Shown here in pieces: positions 31,093 to 32,211 of a DNA stretch of 32,211 bases. Made by a program: the position numbers and the translations under genes. How positions within the stretch are numbered: position 1 is the first letter of the stretch; each line of letters opens with the position of its first letter. The notes beneath the pieces are model-generated. The model was not told the origin of the DNA. It saw nothing but the letters and a program-made list of their open reading frames with translations, and did not search any database. Origin of the DNA: Syntrophobacteraceae bacterium (GTDB lineage: Bacteria > Desulfobacterota > Syntrophobacteria > Syntrophobacterales > Syntrophobacteraceae); the NCBI GenBank assembly GCA_031292215.1, contig JARLHO010000074.1:1-32211 (forward strand), written 5' to 3'.

Positions 31093-31278
31093 TCATCGTG
31101 TTACTTTCATGTACACTATATGATCTCTTTCCAGGGTTGACCAGTTTTTTTGCGCCTGCCGGTTTACTCTCCGCCACTCGTGGCCTTGGAGTCCAAGGCC
31201 ATGTCTGACCCTCACGTACACCGGCGCCTCATGCTCAATATCAAATAGCACAAGCTGCCCCTTCGGTATTCTACACAC
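31093..31278 (-). CDS. Possible small protein, 61 aa, GTG start
   Basis: A 61-residue frame opening with GTG. Its composition looks protein-like (LVLFDIEHEAPVYVRVRHGL, ending ERDHIVYMKVTR), with no Cys cluster and no membrane segment. AAAAGGAGGGG lies about 20 bases before the GTG, too far for a normal ribosome-binding site, so a start further upstream with a frameshift is possible. I do not recognise it. It is in the same orientation as the zinc-ribbon gene upstream and the Uma2 gene downstream. Confidence 0.35.
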   Translation of the reverse strand: MCRIPKGQLVLFDIEHEAPVYVRVRHGLGLQGHEWRRVNRQAQKNWSTLERDHIVYMKVTR

Positions 31279-31348
31279 CGTTTTACGGCGGGTGAAACGT
31301 CCCCTCCTTTTGACCTATCTTGAACGCAATCGCAATCGCATCCGCCGC

Positions 31349-31525
31349 CTAGCTCCCGTTCATATTGCTTAGCGTGTAAGTCAGGCACAGAGGACATTGC
31401 CATTTATATTGGCCGAGGTGCTCAGGGCAAAACCAGGAACCACACTTGGAACATTTCTTGACAAGGTAATATTGGGTATCGACTTCTTTCTTGCAAATCG
31501 CGCATTTTTCGGTCGCCATCGTCAT
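31349..31525 (-). CDS. Small zinc-ribbon/RING-like protein, 58 aa
   Basis: A 58-residue protein with eight potential zinc ligands in four pairs: Cys8/Cys11, Cys25/Cys28, Cys33/His36 and Cys44/Cys47. The spacing could bind two zinc ions in a cross-brace or treble-clef way. It is otherwise basic and aromatic. AAGAGG lies just before the ATG at 31525 (a second ATG is two codons later), so the frame's extension to 31576 is probably untranslated. The function is unknown; such mini-proteins often bind nucleic acid or another protein. Confidence 0.6.
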   Translation of the reverse strand: MTMATEKCAICKKEVDTQYYLVKKCSKCGSWFCPEHLGQYKWQCPLCLTYTLSNMNGS

Positions 31526-31667
31526 TCGCCTCTTAGTAGATAGTTGATCAATTTCCTTGCCGAGTTGTCGCCGCAACCCAACTCCATTTCCGGGGATATC
31601 GGCTTCACGGCCTCAACCACCGGCTAATGGTGGCTTTGATCCCTTGCATGTTTGAACGGAGTTTACT

Positions 31668-31768
31668 CCGTGGTGTACGAAAAGACTTGAAATCCCCCCA
31701 ACCCCCCTTTGAAAAAAAGGGGGGCGATTGAGCCAAGCCCCTTTCGGCGATTGAACCAAGCCCCTTTC
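31668..31768 (+). repeat. C-rich intergenic repeat with duplicated tail
   Basis: The same unit as 21951 and 29856, beginning GGTGTACGAAAAGACTTG. The tail module GGCGATTGA(G/A)CCAAGCCCC appears twice in a row here (about 31723-31743 and 31746-31765). Confidence 0.8.
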
Positions 31769-31864
31769 TAAATTACTGCTCATGCGCTTAGGGCAAACAA
31801 TATTTAAGCGCGCCGACGCCCTATAGCACAGTTTGCGAATTTCTCTTACGACACAGTCTCTTTG

Positions 31865-31885
31865 CTCCACCCATCCTACGGCTCA
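31865..31885. repeat. Partial GATGGGT-type repeat
   Basis: CTCCACCCATCCTACGGCTC matches one end of the interrupted palindromes at 3284-3317 and 25891-25927; the other arm is absent. Confidence 0.5.
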
Positions 31886-31896
31886 CATCGATCACA

Positions 31897-31918
31897 TTTA
31901 CGCATCATGATGCGTAAA
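31897..31918. promoter_or_regulatory. Perfect 22-bp palindrome, candidate operator
   Basis: TTTACGCATCA and its exact reverse complement abut without a spacer. A further half-site-like TATGCGTA occurs about 35 bases to the right in AT-rich DNA that resembles a promoter. A dimeric regulator such as an antitoxin or helix-turn-helix repressor could bind here. No regulator gene is adjacent in the window. Confidence 0.5.
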
Positions 31919-32011
31919 AACTATATAATATCATTTGTAATATTGTTTTTATGCGTATATTCGATACCCGATTTATCCCCTCTTAAATCCGCCTTGTAGT
32001 TCGATGCGGCC

Positions 32012-32211
32012 ATGGATTACAAGTTGGACGATACCGTTAGAGGAAAAAATGTCAAGTTTTCCATAAAACATCTGGATATTCGATATACTGTTTCCTCAAA
32101 AAATGATGAAGCCCGGATGTGCCCTCTAAGAGCTGAAGAAGGGGTCCTGAAGCTTTCAATGTCGAAGGCTGGGAACACGGGGTTGTGGGTCGGATGGGCA
32201 GGGGGCGTGGA
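32012..32211 (+). CDS. Partial open frame leaving the window; weak GT20-like match
   Basis: The frame opens with ATG at 32012 (no clear ribosome-binding site) and has no stop before the window ends, 66 codons on. Its last part, TGLWVGWAGGVE, recalls the (G)LW(I/V)GW(P/A)G stretch near the N-terminus of trehalose-6-phosphate synthases (glycosyltransferase family 20). The usual preceding VVSNRLP motif is not seen, so it may be a divergent or damaged copy, or unrelated. The downstream sequence would settle it. Confidence 0.35.
   Translation, partial: MDYKLDDTVRGKNVKFSIKHLDIRYTVSSKNDEARMCPLRAEEGVLKLSMSKAGNTGLWVGWAGGV

Larger units (their letters stand above)
31577..32011. other. Non-coding stretch with repeats and a palindrome
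   Basis: No gene supported. It holds a C-rich repeat (31668-31768), a partial GATGGGT-type repeat (31865-31885), a perfect 22-bp palindrome (31897-31918) and an AT-rich segment to about 31980 that looks like a promoter region for a rightward gene. Confidence 0.55.

Overview
The window reads as a chromosomal segment of a moderately GC-rich, Gram-negative anaerobe, most likely a deltaproteobacterial (Desulfobacterota-type) sulfate reducer or syntroph. That placement is an inference from gene content: a DUF169 protein beside a [4Fe-4S]/DUF3786-type protein, a small DsrE-family protein, an acyl-CoA ligase, an AsmA-like protein, an Mla-type lipid transport operon with an outer-membrane-type lipoprotein, and a LexA repressor. 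There is no rRNA and no ribosomal protein gene to fix the taxonomy.

Layout from left to right. 1-3046: repeat debris, then minus-strand genes for a small unknown protein, an acyl-CoA ligase and an orphan LuxR-type response regulator. 3047-5640: a long non-coding stretch with short repeat arrays, then a small AT-richer island holding one ParA-like ATPase. Perfect 45-bp direct repeats bound this island, and one of them contains the 3' end of a tRNA-Pro(CGG) gene, the arrangement expected of a tRNA-integrated element. 6016-9958: an MFS transporter, a tandem universal stress protein and a second MFS transporter. 9984-11760: divergent DUF169 and Fe-S protein genes. 11802-11927: a compact 126-bp element with 27-bp terminal inverted repeats. 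12002-16187: AsmA-like and DsrE-like genes on the minus strand, divergent from a double-domain SagB/ThcOx-type nitroreductase. 16211-17637: lexA and an unknown gene in an apparent operon, whose promoter carries an 11-bp-period direct repeat, a good LexA operator candidate. 17767-20156: a decayed Lhr-type helicase. 20322-21906: a secreted peptide that is half histidine after signal removal, and a K+-channel-like membrane protein. 22134-25720: a four-gene Mla/Pqi-type operon (permease with STAS, ATPase, MCE protein, lipoprotein). 26647-27838: convergent thiol peroxidase and isochorismatase-like hydrolase. 27921-30107: a run of degraded genes (DUF4143 ATPase, YgjP-like metalloprotein, truncated duplicate of the isochorismatase gene). 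30409-32211: a Uma2-family protein, small zinc-ribbon and unknown proteins, and a frame that leaves the window.

Themes. Several genes concern the envelope (AsmA, Mla operon, His-rich secreted peptide, channel-like protein) and stress (Usp, Tpx, LexA). Intergenic DNA is heavily colonised by at least four short repeat families, and two composite repeat regions about 23 kb apart lie in opposite orientation. The items most worth following up are the ParA mini-island at tRNA-Pro, the lexA operon with its unknown partner and unusual operator candidate, the orphan twin SagB-like enzyme, and the His-rich peptide.
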